From: Rufibacter sp. DG15C
GTDB lineage: Bacteria; Bacteroidota; Bacteroidia; Cytophagales; Hymenobacteraceae
Length of the DNA: 64,000 bases
Reading direction: 5' to 3'
NCBI RefSeq assembly: GCF_001577755.1
Contig: NZ_CP010776.1
Location: 2,046,001-2,110,000 of the forward strand
This document shows positions 24,128 through 31,977 of the stretch, piece after piece. The first letter of the stretch is position 1, and every line of letters starts with the position of its first letter. The notes under the pieces are model-generated. The model had not been told where the DNA came from. It saw nothing but the letters and a program-made list of their open reading frames with translations, and did not search any database. Made by a program: the position numbers and the translations under genes.

Positions 24128-26368
24128 ATGAATCTAGGGTTAAAGGTACTAGGCTTTTTGGTAATTTGTTTGTCTCTGGCCACGCAAAGCAGTCGGGCGC
24201 AAACCAGCGCGCGCTTTCAAGAAACGGCTGGCCCAGCGGTAACCGCAAATAGTCAAACGCTTCGTCTGGCCTGGGCCGGAGGATTCAACAGCCCACAGTT
24301 CTCCAGCATTGACCTAAACCAGGACGGACAGCAGGATTTGTTTGTCTATGACCGAAGCTCTCAGAAAGTCTCCACGTTTCTGGCGGTGCAGGCCAATGGT
24401 CAGTGGCAATTCCAGTTCGCGCCCCAGTACCACTCAGCGTTTCCCAGTGATTTGAAGTTCTTTGCCTTGCTCAAAGATTTCAATTGTGACGGAGCCCCAG
24501 ATTTGTTCACGGCTTCTAACCAAGGCATAAAAGTATATACCAATACAACGGCACCTTCGGCCAGCGCACCCAGCTTCAACCTCACCCATCCCTTGCTGAC
24601 CTATGACGGCACCGTGAACCTGACCGTGGACTCAGAAGATCTGCCGGCCATCCAGGACATGGACGATGACGGCGACCTGGATATTTTGATGTGGGAATGG
24701 TCTGGCGGCACCAAACTAGAGTATTTTAAGAACATGCAGGTAGAGCAAAGTTTGCCATGCGCGCAATTGAAATTCACGAAAGCCGACTCGCACTGGGGAC
24801 GGGTAACGCGCTGCGTGGGCGGTGCCTGCAACAATTATAGATTCAACGCTGAGACGTGTCCTTCTATTCACCACGTGGGTGGCTCCAGTGTGCTGGCCTT
24901 AGACCTAAATGCAGATGATGTTCCTGATTTGTTGGCCGGTCATGACGACTGCCCAGACTTGGTGAGCTTGATGAACACAGGGACGGTGCAAAACCCTAAA
25001 ATCACCAGCGCAGAACGCAACCTTCCGCCAGACATTACCGGCAACCAGTTTAGTGTTTTTCCGGCGGCGTATTACCTGGATGTCACCTTTGACGGTCTGC
25101 CAGACTTGGTGGTGGCGCCCAACATGACCAGCAACTCGCACCGAAACGTAGACTTGAAAAACTCTGTGTGGGTGTACGCCAACACCGGCACGGCCCAGCA
25201 TCCAAGGTTCCAGAGCGCTAAGCAGCCCTTTTTGCAAGACCAGATGCTGGACGTAGGCGAAGGCGCCTCGCCGGTGTTAGGGGATTTGGACGGAGACGGA
25301 GACGCCGACCTGCTCATTGGTAACACTGCTCTGTTAAAAGATGGAAAATACGCCGCGTCTTTCACCTTTTACAGAAACACTGGCTCTACCTCAGAAGCCA
25401 TCTTTGAACTGCAAGAAGAAGATTACCTGGGGTTGGCGTTGCAAGGACTACAAAGCCTGAAAGCCCAACTACTAGGCCTCAACCAAGACGGCAAGTTAGA
25501 CTTGGTATACAGCGCCTTCCATCCTGAGAAGTCTGTGGTGGAGTTCAAATACGTCTTGAACGAAGCTCCTTATGAGCAAGACGCCCAGTTTGATGTAAGC
25601 ACAGCCGTACCCGTGACGGGCGTCTTGTTCTTTAAAGGAGATGCCCCTTATTACGCAGACATTAACCAGGACGAGGTGTTTGATTTGCTTGTCGGTCGCG
25701 CTTCTGGAGCCCTGCATTATTACAAAAACACTGGCACTAATACTATACCGGTTTGGAGCCTGGTTTCTGAAAGCCTGGGGGGAATTGGAGCCAACGTAGA
25801 ACGCAAACGCTTGCAAGTACTGGTGGCAGATTTAAACCATGACCGGCAGCCAGATTTGTTGACAACAGATGACAGTGGGTTGGTTAGATTGTACCCGTCT
25901 TTTCAATCGTATTTAGAGGGCACATTTCCAGTGGAGGAGAACTTGTTGGCGCGCGAAGGCCAAGCCGGCAACCCCTTGCATTTAGGAAGCAACGTTGCTG
26001 CGGCCTCTGCTGATCTGTACGCGGGCAGAGACAAAACCCATGAGCTCTTATTTGGTACTCACGCCGGTGGTATACGGTATTTCAGCCCTGTACCGGTGCC
26101 TCTGGGAATTGAGGATAATCCAGATCAGGTGCTTGCCGGGGTGCAACTTTACCCAAATCCTGCCCAGGACTTCGCTACGCTGCAATCTTCCAAATCCATC
26201 ATGTATACACTCTACAGCATAGCAGGAGCAAAAGTAGGACAAGGCAAAGTGAATGCCCACCAAGCCCAGCAGATTAAAACCGCGCACCTTCTCGCAGGCC
26301 TTTATCTGGTCAGAGTGACAACTGCCGCCGGCTTATCGGCTACCTTAAAACTGGCGGTGACCAAATAG
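24128..26368 (+). CDS. FG-GAP/VCBS repeat cell-surface protein with T9SS type A sorting domain
   Basis: A 746-residue secreted protein. The signal peptide is MNLGLKVLGFLVICLSLATQSSRAQ. The body contains multiple FG-GAP/VCBS-like beta-propeller repeats with calcium-binding Asp loops: DLNQDGQQDLFVYD, DFNCDGAPDLFTAS, DMDDDGDLDILMWE, DLNADDVPDLLAGH, DLDGDGDADLLIGN, DINQDEVFDLLVGR and DLNHDRQPDLLTTD. The last 80 residues form a T9SS sorting domain (VQLYPNPAQDFATL, then LLAGLYLVRV). It should be exported by the type IX system and attached to or released from the cell surface. Such propellers often bind other proteins or glycans. The next gene begins one base after the stop and is likely translated from the same message. 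Confidence 0.9.
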   Translation: MNLGLKVLGFLVICLSLATQSSRAQTSARFQETAGPAVTANSQTLRLAWAGGFNSPQFSSIDLNQDGQQDLFVYDRSSQKVSTFLAVQANGQWQFQFAPQYHSAFPSDLKFFALLKDFNCDGAPDLFTASNQGIKVYTNTTAPSASAPSFNLTHPLLTYDGTVNLTVDSEDLPAIQDMDDDGDLDILMWEWSGGTKLEYFKNMQVEQSLPCAQLKFTKADSHWGRVTRCVGGACNNYRFNAETCPSIHHVGGSSVLALDLNADDVPDLLAGHDDCPDLVSLMNTGTVQNPKITSAERNLPPDITGNQFSVFPAAYYLDVTFDGLPDLVVAPNMTSNSHRNVDLKNSVWVYANTGTAQHPRFQSAKQPFLQDQMLDVGEGASPVLGDLDGDGDADLLIGNTALLKDGKYAASFTFYRNTGSTSEAIFELQEEDYLGLALQGLQSLKAQLLGLNQDGKLDLVYSAFHPEKSVVEFKYVLNEAPYEQDAQFDVSTAVPVTGVLFFKGDAPYYADINQDEVFDLLVGRASGALHYYKNTGTNTIPVWSLVSESLGGIGANVERKRLQVLVADLNHDRQPDLLTTDDSGLVRLYPSFQSYLEGTFPVEENLLAREGQAGNPLHLGSNVAAASADLYAGRDKTHELLFGTHAGGIRYFSPVPVPLGIEDNPDQVLAGVQLYPNPAQDFATLQSSKSIMYTLYSIAGAKVGQGKVNAHQAQQIKTAHLLAGLYLVRVTTAAGLSATLKLAVTK

Positions 26369-26369
26369 C

Positions 26370-26789
26370 ATGACGGCGTTTGTGTACCTAAACCTGACGG
26401 AAGAAGCGCCGTTTACCTACCAAAAGCCTCTTCTCACCTGGGTGAAGAATCAGTTTCCAGAGGTAGTGACCTTTGACTTGGACGCCGCCTCTGACCCTAT
26501 GTTGCAGAGCCATGCCCAGCGCCTGCTGCAAGAATCCCGTTTTTGCCTTCTTTTCCTGAAAACAGGCCAAAAACGGACGCTGGGGTCAGAGATGAAACTG
26601 TTAGACGTGCTTTTCAGGAAACAAACGGGCGCGGCCGTCGCCAACTGGGGACAGCATCCTGCTCTACAAACCGTTCTGCAAGCTAGGCCTTCCATTGAAT
26701 TCGCCCAAGGCGCCACTCCAGAGGACCTCTATCCGTTTTTAGCCTCGTTCCTCGGAAACAGCCTAAAAACGAATGATGTGCAGATGTGA
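26370..26789 (+). CDS. Unknown cytoplasmic protein containing two in-frame copies of the 38-bp palindrome
   Basis: A 139-residue protein with no signal peptide; I do not recognise the family. It starts one base after the FG-GAP gene and reads MTAFVYLNLTEEAPFTYQKPLLTWVKNQFPEVVTFDLDAA, which looks like genuine coding sequence. Residues 57-69 (RFCLLFLKTGQKR) are encoded by one palindrome copy. Residues about 122-135 (PFLASFLGNSLKTN), near the C-terminus, come from a second copy read in a different phase relative to the element. The gene therefore tolerates, or was extended by, two insertions of the repeat. It may be an operon partner of the propeller protein. An alternative is that the 3' end is a frameshifted remnant, since the second copy leads straight to the stop. 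Confidence 0.6.
   Translation: MTAFVYLNLTEEAPFTYQKPLLTWVKNQFPEVVTFDLDAASDPMLQSHAQRLLQESRFCLLFLKTGQKRTLGSEMKLLDVLFRKQTGAAVANWGQHPALQTVLQARPSIEFAQGATPEDLYPFLASFLGNSLKTNDVQM
26538..26575. repeat. 38-bp palindromic element, copy 9 (intragenic)
   Basis: Inside the coding sequence at 26370-26789, in phase with the element's first base (codons CGT TTT TGC ...). The right arm is consensus, while the left arm has one base exchanged. Confidence 0.85.
26734..26771. repeat. 38-bp palindromic element, copy 10 (intragenic)
   Basis: Second copy in the same gene, read one base out of phase relative to copy 9. TTTTTAGCC and GCCTAAAAA are matched (paired A/T change). Confidence 0.85.
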
Positions 26790-26850
26790 AAATGTGGCGA
26801 TTTGAAAATGGTTTTTCTTCGTCTCCCAATCTGCACATCTGCCAACCATT
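26774..26850. repeat. Short inverted repeat between convergent genes
   Basis: GATGTGCAGATGTG at the end of the unknown gene is mirrored by AATCTGCACATCTGCC about 40 bases later, enclosing GATTTGAAAATGG. It overlaps the stop codon and looks like another dispersed intergenic repeat. Confidence 0.55.
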
Positions 26851-26857
26851 CATTCTC

Positions 26858-27643
26858 TCAATCCTTCAACTGAAAAGTGTCTGCGTCCAGATGCCAGGGC
26901 AGTTTGGCTCTGGTTTCCTCTAAATGGGCTCTGGACAGGGTGACGGTTGCTACGGCTTCCTGATGCTCGGTGTGGAAAAGGGTGGCGCCCAATAAATCAT
27001 AGGCGGCGGAGTCCCCGGAATAGTAATGTCCCTTGGCATCGGTGCCCACGCGGTTCACGCCTATGGTATAGGTCAGGTTTTCAATGGCACGTGCTTGGAG
27101 CAGGGTAGTCCAGGCGAAGCGGCGGCGGTCTGGCCAGCTGGCAATGTAAATGAGCACGTCATAGGCCACGGGCGTGTTGCGCGCCCATACCGGGAAACGC
27201 AAATCGTAGCACACCATGGGGCAGATTTTCCAGCCTTTCACCTCCACAATCAGTCGTTCCTGACCGGCGGTGTACACCTCGGTCTCACCCGCCATCCGGA
27301 ACAGATGGCGCTTGTCATACTGCGCGTGGGTGCCGTCTGGGCGCATCCAGAGAAGACGGTTGTAGTATTTTCCGAGCTCCTGGATGATGAGGCTGCCCAT
27401 GACCACGGCATCCGTCTGTTGAGCCATGCGCCGCATCCAAGCCACCGAGTCGCCGATCATTTCCTCGGCCAGCTCTGCCGCCTCCATGCTGAAACCAGTG
27501 GTGAACATCTCGGGCAAAATAACCAAATCCGTTTCGGGGAGCTGAGTGATTTTCTTCTCCAGTTTGGCCCGGTTGGCGGCCGCGTCATGCCAGAGTAAAT
27601 CAGCTTGGATAAGGGAAACGCGCAGGTCAGACACCATTTTCAT
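26858..27643 (-). CDS. Omega-amidase/Nit2-type carbon-nitrogen hydrolase (YafV-like)
   Basis: A 261-residue nitrilase-superfamily amidase with the complete catalytic triad: Glu45 in VILPEMFTTGF, Lys111 in QYDKRHLF and Cys145 in PMVCYDLRFP. The pattern EMFTTGFSM and CYDLRFPVWARN is that of the YafV/omega-amidase branch, which hydrolyses 2-oxoglutaramate and 2-oxosuccinamate to the corresponding 2-oxo acids and ammonia. A PLP aminotransferase of the type that produces those 2-oxo-amides lies 1.1 kb upstream on the same strand. It has no signal peptide and acts in the cytoplasm. A methionine two codons in is an alternative start. Confidence 0.9.
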   Translation of the reverse strand: MKMVSDLRVSLIQADLLWHDAAANRAKLEKKITQLPETDLVILPEMFTTGFSMEAAELAEEMIGDSVAWMRRMAQQTDAVVMGSLIIQELGKYYNRLLWMRPDGTHAQYDKRHLFRMAGETEVYTAGQERLIVEVKGWKICPMVCYDLRFPVWARNTPVAYDVLIYIASWPDRRRFAWTTLLQARAIENLTYTIGVNRVGTDAKGHYYSGDSAAYDLLGATLFHTEHQEAVATVTLSRAHLEETRAKLPWHLDADTFQLKD

Positions 27644-27772
27644 TAGAAATTAAATAGTAAAAATCATGGATTGGGCAGCGAACAATGGGCGAAAATTTGC
27701 GACTTATTCAATGTTTGCCAACCAATGCAAGGTACAACCCGAATAAGAACATTGGAAATTTAGAAAGAGAAG

Positions 27773-28300
27773 ATGCTGAAGATAGCCATAGATATGGATG
27801 AGGTCATGGCCGACCCCATCGGCAAGTTTATTGAATTGTACAACCGGGACTGCGAACTGCAACTGACCCTGGAGGCGCTCCATGGCAAGGAAGTGCATGA
27901 GGCGGTGCCGGCAGAACATTCGGCTAAGGTTTGGGAGTACATCAACGCCGAAGGATTCTTTAGGGACCTACAGGTAATCCCCGATAGCCAGGAAGTCATC
28001 AAGGCCCTGACCCAGAAATACGAGGTCTTCATTGTGAGCGCCGGCATGGAGTTTAGAAACTCACTCATTGACAAGTTTGACTGGCTACAGGACCATTTCC
28101 CGTTCATCGGCTGGCAAAACTACGTCCTCTGCGGCGACAAATCCATCATCGGGGCCGACATCATGATTGACGACCGCATCAAGAACCTCCGTACGTTCTC
28201 TGGTGAGCGCAAGCTATTGTTCACCTCAACGCATAACGTCCACATCACCGAGTTTGAACGGGTGAACACCTGGAAGGAAGTAGCGGAGAAACTGCTGTAA
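27773..28300 (+). CDS. 5'(3')-deoxyribonucleotidase (NT5C family, HAD superfamily)
   Basis: A 175-residue HAD phosphatase. Motif I is IAIDMDEVMAD (Asp7 nucleophile, Asp9 general acid). Motif II is VFIVSAGMEF. The acidic motif IV is DIMIDDRIKNL. The size and the DMDEV start are those of the small NT5C-type deoxyribonucleotidases that dephosphorylate dNMPs and limit nucleotide pools. The mid-region WLQDHFPFIGWQNYVLCGDKS is also typical. It is monocistronic, divergent from the omega-amidase gene, and followed after two bases by a copy of the 38-bp palindrome. Confidence 0.9.
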   Translation: MLKIAIDMDEVMADPIGKFIELYNRDCELQLTLEALHGKEVHEAVPAEHSAKVWEYINAEGFFRDLQVIPDSQEVIKALTQKYEVFIVSAGMEFRNSLIDKFDWLQDHFPFIGWQNYVLCGDKSIIGADIMIDDRIKNLRTFSGERKLLFTSTHNVHITEFERVNTWKEVAEKLL

Positions 28301-28302
28301 GT

Positions 28303-28339
28303 TGTTTTTGGCTTATTTCTAGAAATCAGGCTGAAAATG
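28303..28339. repeat. 38-bp palindromic element, copy 11
   Basis: Starts two bases after the deoxyribonucleotidase stop. Diverged (GGCTTATTTC / GAAATCAGGC), but the hairpin is kept. Confidence 0.8.
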
Positions 28340-28362
28340 ACTTTTTATAATTGGGGCTTCTT

Positions 28363-28392
28363 CGTCCCCCTTTGAAGGGGATAGGGGGATGA
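28363..28392. repeat. G-rich dispersed element, copy A
   Basis: GTCCCCCTTTGAAGGGG then ATAGGGGGATGA. A near-identical copy is at 55199-55228. The CCCC-TTTGAA-GGGG core is itself palindromic. Confidence 0.8.
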
Positions 28393-28783
28393 CTTGGTGT
28401 AGCTGATTCCTATTTTCTGCTTCTGCCTCCCAACGCCGTTCTTCCCAATTCCTTCTTTCTTACTTTCTACCCGCGTTTGTCACTTTTCTCCTTGATGAGA
28501 AAAGTAACCAAAAGAATCAAGAAGAAAAGAAACTCGCTGAACGCTCGGACAGTCTTTTCTTCACAAAGGTGCACCGAGAGAAGCTATCTATTCCATAGCG
28601 GACTTACGCCTCAGCCAATCGAACAGTCATTACTTTCTCCCTCGGGCAAAGAGACTTAAATTGACCAGTCTCTTTTCCCTCGGTCAAGGGTAGGCGGATT
28701 AGTGGAGGAGACGTTGAAACGCCTTCATCGCCCGGCAGGCGGAAATCCATTGTGACTGATAATTCTCGACTCAGGTTCGAGAC

Positions 28784-29935
28784 TCATAACTGGCACAAAC
28801 GCTCAGCCGCAGATATTAGCGTTTCTTCTTTTTTAGCGAAGCAGAAGCGCACTAAACGGTGGTCGGTGTGGTCATGGTAAAAGACGGAGATGGGGATGGT
28901 GGCCACGCCCACTTCCTGGGTTAGCCATTGGGCGAATTCCACATCTGGCTTGTCAGAAATAGAAGAGTAGCGCGCCAACTGGAAATAGGTGCCGGCGCAG
29001 GGAATCAGCTCAAATTTGGACGGCTGCAGCAACTGGGTGAACAGGTCGCGTTTCTGTTGGTAAAAAGCTGGTAGCGTAAGGTAATGTTCCTGGTTGTCTA
29101 AGAAAGCGGCCAGCGCATGCTGGAACGGTGTGGCCGTGCTGAAGGTAAGGTACTGGTGCACTTTCCTGAACTCCACGGTAAGTGCGGACGGGGCAATACA
29201 GTAGCCCACTTTCCAGCCGGTGGTATGGTACGTCTTCCCGAAGGACGAAATCACAAACGCCCTTTCCGCCAGGGCCGGCACTGACAGAAGGCTTAAATGC
29301 GGTTTGCCGTCAAAGACCATGTGCTCGTAGACCTCATCGCTCAGAATCAGGAACGAATGCTTCTCTACCAACCGGGCTAACGCATCCAAATCCTCTTGTT
29401 GCCAGACGGCACCCGTTGGGTTGTGCGGCGAATTCAAGAGTAGCAGCTTGGTCTTGGGCGTGAGCTTGTCTTCAATCTGCTGCCAGTCCAGGGCAAAATC
29501 TGGATACGTCAGAGACACATACACCGGCACGCCGCCGCTCAACTCAATGGCAGGCACATAGGAGTCGTAGCACGGCTCCACTACCAGCACCTCGTCGCCG
29601 GGCTGGACCACGGCGGCAATGGCGGCAAACAGGGCCTCGGTGGCGCCAGACGTGACGGTGACCTCCGTGTCTGGGTTGGGCAGGTAGCCGTACAGCTGCT
29701 GCGTTTTCTGACTGATTTTCTGACGCAAAGCAGGTATGCCGGCACTGGGCGCGTACTGGTTGTGGCCTTGGCGCATGGCCTCCGTGACCAGGTCCATCAG
29801 TCCGTCGGGGCAGTTAAAGTCCGGGAAGCCTTGGGCCAGGTTGATGGCGTTGTGCTGCAGGGCTAGCTGCGACATGGTGGTGAAGATGGTGGTGCCTACG
29901 TGGGGTAGCTTGCTTTGGAGAGAAAGAGCGGTCAT
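28784..29935 (-). CDS. PLP-dependent aminotransferase, methionine/glutamine-phenylpyruvate type
   Basis: A 383-residue fold-type I class I/II aminotransferase. PLP contacts are visible in order: TVTSGATEALF, VEPCYDSYVPAI, LLLNSPHNPTGAVW, ILSDEVYEHMVF and SFGKTYHTTGWKVGY, with the Schiff-base Lys234. The SFGKTYHTTGWK signature and the final FCFAKKEETLISAAERL match the YbdL/kynurenine aminotransferase branch that prefers methionine and glutamine. It pairs functionally with the omega-amidase gene downstream on the same strand. The ATG at 29935 is preferred: 11 further upstream codons (MLIFEKTGQNR) are translated palindrome sequence. Confidence 0.93.
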   Translation of the reverse strand: MTALSLQSKLPHVGTTIFTTMSQLALQHNAINLAQGFPDFNCPDGLMDLVTEAMRQGHNQYAPSAGIPALRQKISQKTQQLYGYLPNPDTEVTVTSGATEALFAAIAAVVQPGDEVLVVEPCYDSYVPAIELSGGVPVYVSLTYPDFALDWQQIEDKLTPKTKLLLLNSPHNPTGAVWQQEDLDALARLVEKHSFLILSDEVYEHMVFDGKPHLSLLSVPALAERAFVISSFGKTYHTTGWKVGYCIAPSALTVEFRKVHQYLTFSTATPFQHALAAFLDNQEHYLTLPAFYQQKRDLFTQLLQPSKFELIPCAGTYFQLARYSSISDKPDVEFAQWLTQEVGVATIPISVFYHDHTDHRLVRFCFAKKEETLISAAERLCQL

Positions 29936-29936
29936 G

Positions 29937-29974
29937 CGGTTTTGGCCTGTTTTCTCAAAAATAAGCAAAAAACG
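29937..29974. repeat. 38-bp palindromic element, copy 12
   Basis: Ends two bases before the start codon of the aminotransferase on the minus strand, so it forms the immediate leader of that gene. The inner right arm is degraded (AAAAATAAGC). Confidence 0.8.
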
Positions 29975-29984
29975 ATGCCGTAGC

Positions 29985-30566
29985 CTATCCTCTCAAGACG
30001 GTCTGCACCATTTCCTGCAAGGTGGGAACCATCTCCTGCTCATACCACGGGTGGCGCTTGAACCAGGCAATGTTCCTGGGCGAAGGATGGGCCAAAGGCA
30101 GGTACCGGGGCAGGTAGTCTTGCCAGGCTTCCACGGTCTGGGTGAGGGTGGCTTTGGCCCGTTCCTGCAAGAAGGCTTTCTGGGCATAACCGCCAATCAA
30201 GAGCGTGAGTTGCACGTTGGGCAACATAGGCAACAACTGCGGATGCCAGTGCTGGAAACACTCTGGCCGCGGCGGTAAATCACCAGACTTCCCGGTGCCC
30301 GGAAAGCAGAAACCGGTGGGCACAATGGCGATGTTGGCCTCGTCATAGAATTCCTTTGGCGTGAGGCCCATCCATTGGCGCAGGCGCTTGCCGCTCTGGT
30401 CATCCCAGGGAATGCCCGAGGCGTGCACTTTGGTGCCGGGCGCCTGGCCCACTATCATCAACTTTGCGGTGGAGGAGGCTCTTAAAACGGGTCTGGGCCC
30501 ATGTGGTAAATGCGCGGCACACAGTTGGCAGGCGCGTATCTGGGTGAGGAGGTCTTGCAACATCAA
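29985..30566 (-). CDS. Uracil-DNA glycosylase family protein with four-cysteine Fe-S site
   Basis: A 193-residue protein of the UDG superfamily. Four cysteines (CQLC at 13-16, Cys87 in GFCFPG and Cys103 in PECF) follow the C-x2-C-xn-C-x14-17-C spacing of the iron-sulfur family 4-type uracil-DNA glycosylases. The active-site region is MIVGQAPGTKVHASGIPWDDQSGKRL (37-62), and the DNA-intercalation motif is AHPSPRN. It probably removes uracil from DNA as a first step of base-excision repair, though some members of this sub-branch have not been assayed. It is upstream of the aminotransferase by 50 bases on the same strand, possibly in one transcript. MLQDL, one codon in, is an equal start. Confidence 0.85.
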   Translation of the reverse strand: MMLQDLLTQIRACQLCAAHLPHGPRPVLRASSTAKLMIVGQAPGTKVHASGIPWDDQSGKRLRQWMGLTPKEFYDEANIAIVPTGFCFPGTGKSGDLPPRPECFQHWHPQLLPMLPNVQLTLLIGGYAQKAFLQERAKATLTQTVEAWQDYLPRYLPLAHPSPRNIAWFKRHPWYEQEMVPTLQEMVQTVLRG

Positions 30567-30586
30567 AAGGGCAACAACCAGATCGG

Positions 30587-30624
30587 CGTTTTTGTGCTAC
30601 TTTCTGGAAATTAAGCCAAAAACG
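30587..30624. repeat. 38-bp palindromic element, copy 13
   Basis: About 20 bases upstream of the glycosylase start. Outer arms are consensus and the inner arms diverged (GTGCTACTTTC / GAAATTAAGCC). Confidence 0.85.
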
Positions 30625-30640
30625 GACGGGCCTGAAAACA

Positions 30641-30674
30641 AAGAAGCCAGCACCTATGGGGCGCTGGCTTCTGC
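30641..30674 (-). terminator. Terminator of the hydrophilic-protein operon
   Basis: AGAAGCCAGC ... GCTGGCTTCT stem. On the minus strand it is followed by TTTGTTTTC. It lies 17 bases beyond the stop of the 34-residue membrane peptide. Confidence 0.8.
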
Positions 30675-30690
30675 TATCTGGTTCTACTCG

Positions 30691-30795
30691 TTAAAACGTG
30701 TGGTCCACTGATTCATCGTCCATGGGGAAGGCTCGGTAGAGCATCCAGGATATGGCGATGGAGGTGATGGTCAAGGCAATGATGATAGGTTTCAT
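30691..30795 (-). CDS. 34-residue single-helix membrane peptide
   Basis: A very short open frame, MKPIIIALTITSIAISWMLYRAFPMDDESVDHTF. Residues 3-20 form one hydrophobic helix and an acidic tail follows. It starts 19 bases after the stop of the disordered hydrophilic protein and is closed by a terminator 17 bases after its own stop, which makes translation as the second gene of that operon plausible. No family is recognised. It might anchor or modulate its partner at the membrane. Confidence 0.55.
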   Translation of the reverse strand: MKPIIIALTITSIAISWMLYRAFPMDDESVDHTF

Positions 30796-30814
30796 CTTCT
30801 TGAGGTTTTAACGG

Positions 30815-31807
30815 TTAATGGCGCGAGGAGTAATTGCCGCTGTTGGGATCATGGCCGCGGTGGCTTTCATCTGACCAGCGCGGGCCATGCTCACGGCCTC
30901 TGTCCCGGTAAGAGCGGTACTCATAGTTGTGGTCGCGGTCGCGGTCTGGATGCACGTTACCGGTGTTAAAGCCATGCGTTCCGCGGTTCCAGAGGTTCTG
31001 CGCGCCGTGTCTGATGTCATGCCATACTTCGCGTAAGCCTTCACCCATGTCGCCTAAGATGTCACCTTTGTCACGGTCTACGCGGTGGCCCGCGTTGTCT
31101 GTGTAGCGGTGCTCCCGGTACCAGTCATGGTTGCCGCTGCCGTAGCGGTAGTCATCATCTTTGTAGCGGCTGCGTCCGCCGGGCCAGTCATTGTACGGGT
31201 TGTTCTCTGGCAGCGGCGGCTCTGTGCGCACGCCCCTTGAGTCCATGTAGGCACCACGGTAATAGTTCTCATTAGAGTCATCCATGCGGCGCTGCGGCGG
31301 TACGTTCTGGGAATGGATGTTGTCATGCCCTTGGCCATAGGAGTCCTGGATGGCCGAGTAGTTGCCACGGCTGTCACCGTACGGAGAAAAATGCGAGTTG
31401 CCCTGACCTTGCGACGACGCTGGATACGACTGCTGGCCTTGGTTCATGCTGCGGCTGTCACCGTAGTTAAGGCTGCTCTGGCTGCGGTACGGGCTGTTCT
31501 GGTTGGTGCCGTAATGTCTTTGACGGCTTCCGCCCAGGTCTGCGTTGGAGTTCATGCCATACTGGTCTTCCGGGAAATGGCTTCTGGTCTGGTGGCTGGG
31601 CCCGGTGTGGAAGTTGTTTCTAGGATCCCAGTGGCTGCCCTGCGGCTGTTGGCGTTGTTGGTTGTGCTCTTGGTCACGGCGGTACAAGTCACGGCCCAGA
31701 CGTTGGTTGTCTTGCTCATCCCCCTGGTTGGGGTTTTTATAGGTATTGTCTTGCATGGTAGTAAAGTTTTGGTCGTACATCTGGCGGTTCCCGGAATATG
31801 CGGTCAC
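30815..31807 (-). CDS. Disordered, highly hydrophilic Asn/Gln/Arg/His/Tyr-rich protein
   Basis: A 330-residue protein without signal peptide or hydrophobic core. Composition is dominated by N, Q, S, G, D, R, H and Y, with many RD, SRG, YGDSRG and NYY patches (for example SPYGDSRGNYS, YRDRGREHGPRWSDESHRGHD). Only one segment looks able to form a helix: GDILGDMGEGLREVWHDIRHGAQNLWNRG (about 248-276). This is a hydrophilin-like or phase-separating type of protein, perhaps protective under desiccation or envelope stress. I do not recognise a named family. The exact start is uncertain: Met10 or Met18 are alternatives. A 34-residue membrane peptide follows in the same operon. A long reverse-strand frame here has no protein character. 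Confidence 0.65.
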   Translation of the reverse strand: MTAYSGNRQMYDQNFTTMQDNTYKNPNQGDEQDNQRLGRDLYRRDQEHNQQRQQPQGSHWDPRNNFHTGPSHQTRSHFPEDQYGMNSNADLGGSRQRHYGTNQNSPYRSQSSLNYGDSRSMNQGQQSYPASSQGQGNSHFSPYGDSRGNYSAIQDSYGQGHDNIHSQNVPPQRRMDDSNENYYRGAYMDSRGVRTEPPLPENNPYNDWPGGRSRYKDDDYRYGSGNHDWYREHRYTDNAGHRVDRDKGDILGDMGEGLREVWHDIRHGAQNLWNRGTHGFNTGNVHPDRDRDHNYEYRSYRDRGREHGPRWSDESHRGHDPNSGNYSSRH

Positions 31808-31869
31808 CCACCTCTTGCTACGTTTACGATAGCCCTTGCAGAGAGTTAAGAAGCCTTTGCACTATGCGT

Positions 31870-31907
31870 CGTTTTTAGCCTCTTTTTCAGAAAAGAAGTG
31901 AAAAACA
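31870..31907. repeat. 38-bp palindromic element, copy 14
   Basis: Upstream of the disordered-protein gene, between divergent genes. The inner arms CTCTTTTTC / GAAAAGAAG are partly matched. Confidence 0.8.
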
Positions 31908-31936
31908 ACCGGCAGCCTATAACCTTTCTGCCGGAA
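31908..31936. repeat. CCGGCAG hairpin in divergent promoter region
   Basis: CCGGCAG and CTGCCGG pair across a CCTATAACCTTT loop directly behind palindrome copy 14, 40 bases before the secreted peptide gene. It could be an operator or an mRNA leader hairpin. Confidence 0.5.
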
Positions 31937-31977
31937 GGCAGTATGAGCATGAAGAACTTAAATGAGGGTAGTGTGAT

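Larger units (their letters stand above)
28301..28783. other. Gene-free repeat-rich region
   Basis: Nearly 480 bases with no credible gene. It holds palindrome copy 11, a G-rich element at 28363-28392 shared with 55.2 kb, and an A/G-rich stretch (GAGAAAAGTAACCAAAAGAA and following) that can be read as a Lys/Arg-rich peptide but has the look of a dispersed intergenic repeat. Confidence 0.6.

Noticed and set aside
28477-28659. 60-residue Lys/Arg-rich open frame
   Set aside because: Lies in a repeat-rich gap, composition typical of dispersed intergenic repeats, no signal or family pattern.
31313-31849. 178-residue frame antisense to the disordered protein gene
   Set aside because: Val/Ala/Leu-rich shadow produced by codon bias of the opposite strand; no start context or domain.
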